A stretch of DNA of 64,000 bases from Rhizobacter sp. OV335. Lineage in GTDB: Bacteria > Pseudomonadota > Gammaproteobacteria > Burkholderiales > Burkholderiaceae_C. Under the pieces are notes generated by a model. It ran no database searches. It saw only the letters and a program-made list of their open reading frames with translations, and was not told the origin of the DNA. Positions 57,517 through 64,000 of the stretch are shown here, one piece after another; positions within the stretch are counted from its first letter, which is position 1, and every line of letters starts with the position of its first letter. Made by a program: the position numbers and the translations under genes. Location of the stretch: assembly GCF_900142965.1 (NCBI RefSeq), contig NZ_FRCQ01000015.1, positions 97,766 through 161,765 of the forward strand, in the 5' to 3' direction.

Positions 57517-58161
57517 TCAGAGCCTGGCGGTGAGGTAGGCCAGCGCCATGCGCACCGTCTCGCGCGTGGCGGCCTTCACCGACACGCCGCTCGGCCGCTC
57601 GAGCACCACCGCGTGGATCAGCGCATGCACCGCATGCATCAGCATCCAGGTCGCCAGCCGCAGGTCCTCGACGACGATCTCGGCGCGGTACGCTTCGAGC
57701 AGTTCGCGCAGGCGCCGCTCGATCTCGTCGACCGATTCGTCATCGCCGGGGAACTGGTCGAGGCCCAGCACCTGCTTCTCGAGCACGCGGTGCAGGTCGG
57801 CATCGAGCTGGTGCGCCTTGACGGCCGATTCGATCACGCCGGCCAGCGCCTCGGGCAGCGACGCGCCGCGGTGCCGCAGCAGCGCGGCGTCGAGCAGCGC
57901 GCTCATCTGCCGGCCGTGCCGGTCATGCAGCGCGGCGATCAGCGAATCCTTGTTCGGGAAGTACTGATACAGCGAGCCGACGCTGACGCCGGCCACCTCG
58001 GCCACCGCATTCGTCGTGGTCGCGGCATAGCCGCGCTCCACCAGAACGCGAGCTGCGGCGTCGAGGATCGCGTCGACGGTAGCCCGCGAGCGCGCCTGGC
58101 GCGGCGCCTTGCGAGGAGTCAGGGTGGTCTGCTGTGGGGTGAAATTCGGCGGGCTGGACAT
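57517..58161 (-). CDS. TetR-family transcriptional regulator
   Basis: A 214-residue TetR repressor. The N-terminal helix-turn-helix is complete (ARVLVERGYAATTTNAVAEVAGVSVGSLYQYFPNKDSLIAAL, residues ~39-80). The C-terminal ligand domain is helical. I use ATG 58161 (MSSPPNFTPQ); an upstream TTG would extend it by eight residues into the operator. It is divergent from the darcynin-like gene with a perfect 9-bp inverted repeat between them, so it probably represses both. Confidence 0.92.
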   Translation of the reverse strand: MSSPPNFTPQQTTLTPRKAPRQARSRATVDAILDAAARVLVERGYAATTTNAVAEVAGVSVGSLYQYFPNKDSLIAALHDRHGRQMSALLDAALLRHRGASLPEALAGVIESAVKAHQLDADLHRVLEKQVLGLDQFPGDDESVDEIERRLRELLEAYRAEIVVEDLRLATWMLMHAVHALIHAVVLERPSGVSVKAATRETVRMALAYLTARL

Positions 58162-58173
58162 CGGTGGCTGAAA

Positions 58174-58204
58174 TGCGAGTTTCAAATACGAATAAAAACT
58201 CGCA
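58174..58204. promoter_or_regulatory. Palindromic TetR-type operator between tetR and the darcynin-like gene
   Basis: TGCGAGTTT (58174-58182) and its exact reverse complement AAACTCGCA (58196-58204) are 13 bases apart, with an AT-rich spacer. They lie 13-43 bases upstream of the tetR ATG and 50-80 bases upstream of the darcynin-like ATG, the expected place for an autoregulatory TetR operator overlapping both promoters. Confidence 0.65.
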
Positions 58205-58253
58205 TAGTGTCGACAAGGCGCTTCGTCGCGTCAACTCCACCCACACCCTCACC

Positions 58254-58607
58254 ATGTCAAGAGTCCACACTTTCTTCATGCTGTTGCAGGCCACCTCCCA
58301 CTGGCGCTCGCTCGATGCCGAGCAGCGCGCCGCGTTCCGCGAACGCGTGCTGGTGCTGGTGTTCCAGAACTTCCCGTCGCTGCGGCTGCGGCAGTTCGAG
58401 ACCTGCGCATCGCGCTGGGACACCCAGTGCGCCGAGGTCGCGGTCTGGGAGACCCCCGACCTCGACGAGTACCACGCGGCGGTCGAGGCGCTGCACGCCT
58501 GCGAGTACTTCGGCCGGCCGTATTTCGAGGTCATCAACGTGATCCCGACGCGCGGCGAATGCTGGCGGGAGGACGATTTCGCGGTGTCGCAATCGTGCGC
58601 ACTGTGA
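58254..58607 (+). CDS. Darcynin-family small protein
   Basis: A 117-residue cytoplasmic protein of the darcynin family. The family-like features are MSRVHTFFMLLQATSHWRSL at the start, FPSLRLRQFETCASRW and AEVAVWETPDLDEYHAAVEALHACEYFGRPYFEVINVIPTRG. Family members are small, possibly dimeric alpha-beta barrel-like proteins of unknown function. It is divergent from the TetR gene behind a shared operator, so it is likely the repressor's target. The 3' end overlaps the convergent gene by 74 bases. Confidence 0.8.
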   Translation: MSRVHTFFMLLQATSHWRSLDAEQRAAFRERVLVLVFQNFPSLRLRQFETCASRWDTQCAEVAVWETPDLDEYHAAVEALHACEYFGRPYFEVINVIPTRGECWREDDFAVSQSCAL

Positions 58608-59445
58608 GGACTGGCTGCAGCGCCAGGTGATCGTGAGCGCGCCGCACCGCGTCGAGCGGGCTCGCCGCCGCCAGCCCGAGCGGTGCGGCCAGGTCCTGGT
58701 GCACGATCTTCAGCCACATCGCCGCCCGCAGTGATTCGCCGGTGGCGAGCCAGGCTTCGTCCAGGCAGCCGCCGAGCATGCGCTTGCCGGCTTCGAACAG
58801 CTCGGCCGGCTCGAAGCGGCCGCGCACGTGGTGCAGGCAGATCGCGTAGGCGAGTTCGCGCGGCCGCGGCAGCCGCGTCAGCACCGCATGCGCCGGCGCC
58901 GACGCGCGCAGCGCCAGCTGGCTCTCGATCAGCGCGATGCCCGTCGCGTGGTCGCCGGCCTGCACGCACCAGGCGAGGTAGTCGTCGAGCACGACCTGGC
59001 CGGGCGTCGTGCGGCGTTCGCCGCGCGCGAGGCTCGCGTGCCAGCCGGCCTGCGAACACCACGCGCCATGCCAGTCGTCGCAGGCGGCGTCGCCGCGGTA
59101 CAGCCAGCGTGCGATCGCCCGCGTCGCATGCAGGTTGATCTGCAGCCCGCGCGGGCCGTCGTCCGCCAACTCGGGAGGCGCCTCGCTGCCGGCCTCCCGG
59201 GTCGCATCGCCGTTGCCGTCTCTGGCAGCGATCGCATGGTCGAGCCACCCGATCACGCGCGGCAGCACCGGGGCGATCTCGTCGTGCAGCCCGACCAGCC
59301 AGCAGTACACCAGCTTGTGCAACACCGTCGAGGCCAGGTAGCCCATCGGGCGCCAGGTCTTGAACTCGATGTCGAGCAGCTGCCGCAGCAGCGCCCGGTC
59401 GGCATGCAGGAAGGCTTCTTTCTCGATACGGGGGTCGAACGGCAT
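58534..59445 (-). CDS. Conserved hypothetical helical protein
   Basis: A 303-residue open frame from ATG 59445 (MPFDPRIEKEAFLHADRALL) with a GGAGA upstream. It is predicted mostly helical, without signal peptide, membrane segment or catalytic motif. Tryptophan-rich patches (ARWLYRGDAACDDWHGAWCSQAGWHASLARG) stand out in the middle. Its arginine-rich C-terminus (VRTIATPRNRPPASIRRASGSR) is encoded opposite the darcynin gene. I do not recognise the family; the shape recalls some immunity-protein-like helical proteins but this is only an impression. Confidence 0.75.
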   Translation of the reverse strand: MPFDPRIEKEAFLHADRALLRQLLDIEFKTWRPMGYLASTVLHKLVYCWLVGLHDEIAPVLPRVIGWLDHAIAARDGNGDATREAGSEAPPELADDGPRGLQINLHATRAIARWLYRGDAACDDWHGAWCSQAGWHASLARGERRTTPGQVVLDDYLAWCVQAGDHATGIALIESQLALRASAPAHAVLTRLPRPRELAYAICLHHVRGRFEPAELFEAGKRMLGGCLDEAWLATGESLRAAMWLKIVHQDLAAPLGLAAASPLDAVRRAHDHLALQPVLTVRTIATPRNRPPASIRRASGSR

Positions 59446-59644
59446 GGCATCTCCTCGGCGTCTGCCCGCGCGGCGGCGCCTTCGCCAAGGATGGGCAGCA
59501 ACTGCGAAGAGAAGTTGCAGATGCCCCTCGGCCGAGCGACTCTTTTGCCCGGTAGAAACCCTGCCCGGCTCTAGAATCGGCGTCCTCTTCCCCGCTGGCC
59601 TCCCGACCCGGGAGTCGTGCGGGTCCCGACCCGGAGCCGAACCC

Positions 59645-61453
59645 ATGGACACTCGCACCTCCCCGATCCGCCTGCGCCTGGAGCGCGTGCGCGACGCGCT
59701 GAAGCAGCACCAGATGGCCGCGCTGCTGGTGCCGTCGAGCGATCCGCACCTGTCCGAGTACCTGCCGGTGCGCTGGCAGGGCCGCGAATGGCTGTCGGGC
59801 TTCACCGGGTCGATGGCCACGCTGGTCGTCACCACCGAGCGCGCCGCGCTGTTCGCCGACAGCCGCTACTGGGTGCAGGCCGAGGCCGAACTGGCCGGCA
59901 CCGGCATCGAGCTGGTGAAGATCCCGACCGGCGCCGCCACCCACCACGTCGAATGGCTGGCCAACCAGGTGCCGGCCGGGCAGGTGGTGGCGGTCGACGG
60001 CGCGGTGCTGGGCCTGGCCGCCGCGCAGCAGCTGCGCACCGCCCTCACGCGCGCCGGCGTGCCGCTGCGCACCGACCTCGACCTGCTGCAAGACGTGTGG
60101 CCCGAGCGCCCCGGCCTGCCTGACGCGCCGGTCTACGAACATGCCGCGCCCCACGCGCCGCTGGCCCGCAGCGCCAAGCTGGCCGAGGTGCGCCGCGGGA
60201 TGGCGGTGCAGGGCGCGACGCAGCACTTCGTCTCCACCGTCGACGACATCGCGTGGATCTTCAACCTGCGCGGCGCCGACGTCAGCTACAACCCGGTGTT
60301 CCTGGCGCATGCGCTGATCGGCCTGCACGGCGCGACGCTGTTCGTCGGCGTCGGCAAGGTGCCCGCCGACCTGCAGGCCGCACTCGCCGCCGACGGCGTG
60401 CAGCTCGCCCCCTACGCCGAAGCGGCCGCCGCGCTGGCCGGCCTGGGCGCCGACGCCACGCTGCTGGTCGACCCGCGCCGCATCACGCTGGGCCTGCGCG
60501 AGAACGTGCCGGCCGCGGTGAAGGTGGTCGAGGCGATCAACCCGAGCACCTTGCTGAAGAGCCGCAAGAGCGCTGCCGAGGCCGCCTTCGTGCGCGACGC
60601 GATGGCCCAGGACGGCGCCGCGATGTGCGAGTTCTACGCCTGGTTCGAGCAGGCGCTGGGCAAGGAGCGCATCACCGAGCTGACGATCGACGAGCAGTTG
60701 AGCGCCGCCCGTGCGCGCCGCCCCGGCTTCGTCGGCCTGAGCTTCAACACCATCGCCGGCTTCAACGCCAACGGCGCGATGCCGCACTACCGCGCGACGC
60801 CCGAATCGCATGCGGTGATCGAGGGCAACGGCCTGCTGCTGATCGATTCCGGCGGCCAGTACCTGGGCGGCACGACCGACATCACCCGCGTCTGGCCGAT
60901 CGGCACGGTTTCGGCCGCCCAGCGCCGCGACTACACGCTGGTGCTGAAGGGCACGCTGGCGCTGAGCCGCGCCCGCTTCCCGCGCGGCACGCTGTCGCCG
61001 ATGCTCGACGCGATCGCCCGCGCGCCGCTGTGGGAGCACGGCCTCGACTACGGCCACGGCACCGGCCATGGCGTCGGCTACTTCCTGAACGTGCACGAAG
61101 GCCCGCAGAGCATCAGCAAGGCCATCCCCGAGCCGCACATGGCGATGGAGCCCGGCATGATCACCAGCATCGAGCCGGGGCTGTACCGCGGCGGCCAATG
61201 GGGTGTTCGCATCGAGAACCTGGTGCTGAACGTCGCGGTGGACACGCCCGAGGCGGGGGCGTTCGGCGAGTTCCTCGGCTTCGAGACGCTGACGCTGTGC
61301 CCGATCGACACCCGCTGCATCGACGCGAGCCTGCTGCGCGCCGACGAGGCGGCTTGGCTGAACGGCTACCACCGCGTGGTGCGCGAGCGGCTGTCGCCGC
61401 TGGTGAGCGGCGCGGCGCTGGCCTGGCTGGTCGAGCGCACCGAGCCGATCTGA
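59645..61453 (+). CDS. Xaa-Pro aminopeptidase (aminopeptidase P, PepP/XPNPEP-like)
   Basis: A 602-residue M24 metallopeptidase releasing N-terminal residues next to proline. Two creatinase-N-like domains (~1-320) precede the catalytic pita-bread domain (~325-545). Two-metal ligands are visible: Asp in LLLIDSGGQYLGGTTDITR (two Asp), His in GHGTGHGVGYFLNVHEGP, Glu in MITSIEPGLYR and Glu in VRIENLVL. A C-terminal extension (~545-602) is typical of the long cytosolic type. The ATG at 59645 follows a 199-base gap; no other gene is in that gap. Confidence 0.93.
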   Translation: MDTRTSPIRLRLERVRDALKQHQMAALLVPSSDPHLSEYLPVRWQGREWLSGFTGSMATLVVTTERAALFADSRYWVQAEAELAGTGIELVKIPTGAATHHVEWLANQVPAGQVVAVDGAVLGLAAAQQLRTALTRAGVPLRTDLDLLQDVWPERPGLPDAPVYEHAAPHAPLARSAKLAEVRRGMAVQGATQHFVSTVDDIAWIFNLRGADVSYNPVFLAHALIGLHGATLFVGVGKVPADLQAALAADGVQLAPYAEAAAALAGLGADATLLVDPRRITLGLRENVPAAVKVVEAINPSTLLKSRKSAAEAAFVRDAMAQDGAAMCEFYAWFEQALGKERITELTIDEQLSAARARRPGFVGLSFNTIAGFNANGAMPHYRATPESHAVIEGNGLLLIDSGGQYLGGTTDITRVWPIGTVSAAQRRDYTLVLKGTLALSRARFPRGTLSPMLDAIARAPLWEHGLDYGHGTGHGVGYFLNVHEGPQSISKAIPEPHMAMEPGMITSIEPGLYRGGQWGVRIENLVLNVAVDTPEAGAFGEFLGFETLTLCPIDTRCIDASLLRADEAAWLNGYHRVVRERLSPLVSGAALAWLVERTEPI

Positions 61454-61602
61454 GCCCGGGGCAGGTGTCGGTGGGGGCGCCCCGTCCTGCCGACCTGCAG
61501 CCTGTCCCCCTGTTTCGACGCTTCGTCTCAGCGCGCTGTCGCCGGCGCGGGCCGGTGCCTACAGTTCACTCCAACGCAACAGACCTACCGCTGGAGACTG
61601 AC

Positions 61603-61815
61603 ATGTTCGACCGCCTCTTCGCCCCGCTGCTGACCTTCTCCGTGCTGATCGCCGCCACGCTGTCCATCGCGATCGCGATGGTCGAGGAAGGCCGCGGCAG
61701 CACGACGCAGCAAGCCAGCGCCGACGTCATCACGATGCCGGCCGTCACGATCACCGGCAAGCGCGTGCAGAGCGTGGCCGAGGCCACGCAGGTCCTGCGC
61801 ACGACGATGGAGTGA
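61603..61815 (+). CDS. Small single-span membrane protein, hypothetical
   Basis: A 70-residue open frame with a GGAG ribosome site ten bases before ATG 61603. Residues ~8-26 (PLLTFSVLIAATLSIAIAM) form one transmembrane helix or signal; the rest is short and soluble, with DVITMPAVTITGKR reminiscent of small proteins common next to unrelated genes in Burkholderiales. It sits between aminopeptidase P and the two-component genes. Function unknown. Confidence 0.6.
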   Translation: MFDRLFAPLLTFSVLIAATLSIAIAMVEEGRGSTTQQASADVITMPAVTITGKRVQSVAEATQVLRTTME

Positions 61816-61852
61816 GCGGCCTCGGGCACGTGCCCGGCCTCACGACCGGCCT

Positions 61853-62638
61853 TCACATGTGCCGGAACACGTGCACGAAGCTGCGGCTCACCGGCAGCAG
61901 CTCGCTGCGGCCCTTGATGTGCACGTCGGCCGTCTCGTTCGGCCCGCGCACCACCTGTGCCACCTGGCGCAGGTTCACGATCACCGAGCGGTGCACCTGC
62001 ACGAAGCATTCCGGGTCGAGTTCATCGGCCAGTTCGCGGATGGTGCGCCGGATCAGCGCCTCGCCGCCCTCCCACACCACCAGCGTGTATTTCTCGTCCG
62101 AGCGCAGGTAGGCCACCTGCTCGACCGGGATCAGGCGCACGCTGTTGCCGACCGACGCCTTGATCCACTGCAGCCAGCCTGATTGCCGCTGCGCCGGTGC
62201 CTGGCGGCGCAGCTCGGCCGACATCTTCTCGATCGCCGCCTGCAGCCGGTCGTCCTCGGGGGCTGCCGGCGGGCCGGCCAGCCGCTGCCGCAGTCGCTGC
62301 ACCGTGTCGGCCAGGCGCTCCTCGTCGAACGGTTTCACGACGTAGTCGAGCGCACCCTGCTCGAAGGCCGTCACCGCGTACTGCTCGTAGGCGGTGACGA
62401 ACACCACCAGCGCCCGCCGCGCGATCGAGCGCGCGGCCTCGACGCCGTTCAGCCCCGGCATGTGCACGTCGAGGAACACCACCTGCGGCGCATGCTGGTC
62501 GAACAGTTCCACCGCCTCGCGGCCGTTGCGCGCTTCGGCGACGATCTCGAGTTCGGGCCACAGCCGCTGCAGCAGCCCGCGCAGCCGCTCGCGCAGCAGC
62601 GGTTCGTCGTCGGCGATCAGCGCGGTAGCTGTGGTCAT
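61853..62638 (-). CDS. LytTR-type response regulator
   Basis: A 261-residue two-component response regulator. The receiver domain (~5-120) shows ADDEP, the phospho-acceptor Asp in VVFLDVHMPG, VTAYEQYAV and the Lys in DYVVKPFDEE. The C-terminal LytTR DNA-binding domain (~160-260) has IPVEQVAYLRSDEKYTLVVW and FVQVHRSVIVNLRQV. The ATG overlaps the histidine kinase gene's stop by 4 bases, so the pair is coupled (AlgR/LytR-like). Confidence 0.94.
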   Translation of the reverse strand: MTTATALIADDEPLLRERLRGLLQRLWPELEIVAEARNGREAVELFDQHAPQVVFLDVHMPGLNGVEAARSIARRALVVFVTAYEQYAVTAFEQGALDYVVKPFDEERLADTVQRLRQRLAGPPAAPEDDRLQAAIEKMSAELRRQAPAQRQSGWLQWIKASVGNSVRLIPVEQVAYLRSDEKYTLVVWEGGEALIRRTIRELADELDPECFVQVHRSVIVNLRQVAQVVRGPNETADVHIKGRSELLPVSRSFVHVFRHM

Positions 62639-63753
62639 CGGGCGGCTCCTGCATCGGCGGCGTTCGCGGCGTTGAGTTGCGGGCTCGGATCGGGCAGCAC
62701 CAGTGTCGCGCGCAGGCCGTGCGGCGGCTCATCGGTCAGCTGCAACTGGGCCGCGTCGCCATAGGTGGCCTTCAGCCGTTCGCGCAGGTTGGTCAGCCCG
62801 GTGCCGGGTGCGGCCTTGTCGTCAAGGCCGACGCCGGTGTCGTGCACCCAGATCTCGACGCTGGCCTGGCGCGCATCGGCGCGCGCACCGACCTCGATGC
62901 GGCCGCCCGTCTCGCTCGGGTCGATGCCGTGGCGCACCGCGTTCTCCACCAGCGTCAGCAAGGCCATCGGCGGGAACGGCAGCCCGGCCAGGGCCGGCGG
63001 CATCGACACCTCGAAGGCCAGCCGGTCGGGCATGCGCATGCGCATCAGGTCGAGGTAGGCGCGCACCAGGCCGATCTCGTGGCCGAGCGTGCTGCCGGAC
63101 TGCGCGAGGCTGGGCACTGCGGCGCGCAGGTAGGCGATCAGGCTCTTGAGCACCGGGCCGGCCCGTTCGGAGCCCGACTCGACCAGCTGTTGCACGTTGG
63201 CCAGCGTGTTGAACAGGAAGTGCGGTTCGACCTGCGCATGCAGCAGGCGCAGCCGCGCGTCGAGCGCCTGTTTCTCGAGCGTGCTGCGCTCCAGCGCGAA
63301 GGCGAGGGCCTGCGAGCGGGCCTGGGCATCGCGCTCGCGGTAGAGCGCGCCGAGCGCGAGCGTCAGGCCGACTGCCACGCCGGTCGCGGCGATCGACAGG
63401 AAGCCCCACAGCAGGCCCTCGTTGCGCTGGAAGCTGGTGAGGTCGCCCTGCACCATCACCAGGTAGGCGATGCCGGTGGCCACCGGCGCCGCGATCACCA
63501 CGGCGGCCACCTGCACCACCCAGCGCGGCAGCCAGCGTGACGGCCAGTGCCCGGCGATGTCGAAGGCCACCAGCAGCATCAGGCCGACGAAGATGCTGCG
63601 GCCCCACACGCTGAGGAAGGGCGTGTCGAAGATCGGGTTCAGCGCGATCGCGGCGATGGTCGCCACCAGCAGGTTGATGGCGATGCGGCGGGGCGTGAGG
63701 GAGGCCCAGAGGCGGGCCAGGATGCGCAGGGGTGTGAACGAAGTGGCATGCAT
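62635..63753 (-). CDS. LytS/AlgZ-type sensor histidine kinase
   Basis: A 372-residue membrane kinase. The N-terminal ~150 residues have four or five spans (IAINLLVATIAAIALNPIF, SIFVGLMLLVAFDIAG, WVVQVAAVVIAAPVATGIAYLV, WGFLSIAATGVAVGLTLALGAL). The kinase core is His_kinase/PF06580 type: LHAQVEPHFLFNTLANVQQLVE with the phospho-His in PHFLFN (~198), then an ATPase domain with PPMALLTLVENAVRHGI and HDTGVGLDDK, GTGLTNLRERL. The ATG at 63753 lacks a strong ribosome site; a start at 63822 is possible. Confidence 0.93.
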   Translation of the reverse strand: MHATSFTPLRILARLWASLTPRRIAINLLVATIAAIALNPIFDTPFLSVWGRSIFVGLMLLVAFDIAGHWPSRWLPRWVVQVAAVVIAAPVATGIAYLVMVQGDLTSFQRNEGLLWGFLSIAATGVAVGLTLALGALYRERDAQARSQALAFALERSTLEKQALDARLRLLHAQVEPHFLFNTLANVQQLVESGSERAGPVLKSLIAYLRAAVPSLAQSGSTLGHEIGLVRAYLDLMRMRMPDRLAFEVSMPPALAGLPFPPMALLTLVENAVRHGIDPSETGGRIEVGARADARQASVEIWVHDTGVGLDDKAAPGTGLTNLRERLKATYGDAAQLQLTDEPPHGLRATLVLPDPSPQLNAANAADAGAAR

Positions 63754-63878
63754 GGGGGGGACGATACGGCGGGAATCGACCTGCTGGGGCGCTGGTGCGA
63801 CGGATGACCGATCTTCGGGCACGGCTGGCGCCGGGCTGGGCTGTGCTGCGCCGGCAGGTTTCGCCCCCTGGGCGAGTC

Positions 63879-63906
63879 ACTTTCATTTGCCTTGCCAAAT
63901 GAAAGT
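63879..63906. repeat. 11-bp inverted repeat (REP/terminator-like hairpin)
   Basis: ACTTTCATTTG (63879-63889) and its exact reverse complement CAAATGAAAGT (63896-63906) flank a 6-nt loop CCTTGC. Closely related hairpins are common dispersed elements in Burkholderiales. It lies in the 206-base gap between the kinase gene and the transposase start. Confidence 0.65.
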
Positions 63907-63959
63907 AACGGCGGTTTCAAAGGTGAAGTGCAACACTCCAGCCCCCTGAGAGCCGTTGC

Positions 63960-64000
63960 ATGACAAGAACCTACGAACAATTGAGCGCCGAAGAGCGAGG
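63960..64000 (+). CDS. IS30-family transposase, N-terminus only
   Basis: The last 41 bases open with ATG and read MTRTYEQLSAEER, the typical start of IS30-family transposases (a short TYxxLxxEER motif before the helix-turn-helix). The rest lies beyond the window. The upstream TTTCAAAGGTGAAGTGCAAC (63915-63934) may be part of the element's left inverted repeat. Assignment rests on 13 residues. Confidence 0.6.
   Translation, partial: MTRTYEQLSAEER

Overview
The window is high-GC DNA with dense, mostly operonic genes. Gene content (TRAP and LIV-type transporters, a complete-looking MSHA-type pilus cluster) and a dispersed 25-bp repeat that reads FGLSLSK when translated point to a betaproteobacterium of the order Burkholderiales, probably near Rubrivivax, Leptothrix, Methylibium or Rhizobacter. 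This placement is by recollection of family style, not by a search. I saw no tRNA, rRNA or CRISPR array. No stretch over about 300 bases is empty if two small membrane-protein genes (29986-30300 and 57032-57448) are accepted.

Region 1 (1-13115) is a cyclitol- or sugar-acid-type catabolic island. A long minus-strand unit runs from an RpiR regulator (9854) through a fused IolC kinase/aldolase, a 3-hydroxyisobutyrate-dehydrogenase-like enzyme, two tandem periplasmic binding proteins, a LivH permease and two short-chain dehydrogenases to a second RpiR gene cut by the left edge. Divergently, a LivM permease, two ABC ATPases and an odd signature-less ABC protein complete the transporter. Region 2 (13116-19620) has a cluster of 25-bp repeats, a Sco-like copper protein, a mono-heme cytochrome c and a 1715-residue lipoprotein that joins a galactose-oxidase-like copper radical oxidase to Ig, discoidin, PKD and beta-propeller modules and a di-heme peroxidase-like end. 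Palindromes of the form GAA-N6-TTC lie upstream of both rpiR genes and upstream of this giant oxidase, so the two regions may form one regulon. This is the best candidate for an undescribed system.

Region 3 (19703-31421, all minus) is a predicted 5-oxoproline/D-glutamate unit: a LysR regulator, a small membrane protein, a YcsI/D-glutamate-cyclase-family protein, a complete LIV-type ABC transporter, an ATP-dependent 5-oxoprolinase and a membrane protein. Region 4 holds a lone DUF1016 nuclease (31478-32584) and a TRAP transporter (32784-35570).

Region 5 (35725-52291) encodes an MSHA-like type IV pilus: two assembly ATPases, the platform protein MshG, minor pilins D, O, P, a PA14-containing MshQ adhesin, the alignment proteins I, a PilN-like protein, J and K, the secretin MshL, and pilins A and C. 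The order differs from the Vibrio operon, and mshM and mshN are not seen. Region 6 (52428-57018) is a sugar ABC transporter with two permeases. Region 7 (57032-64000) has a small membrane protein, a TetR/darcynin divergent pair with a 9-bp palindromic operator, an unknown helical protein, aminopeptidase P, a 70-residue membrane protein, a LytS/LytR-type two-component system and the start of an IS30-family transposase at the right edge.
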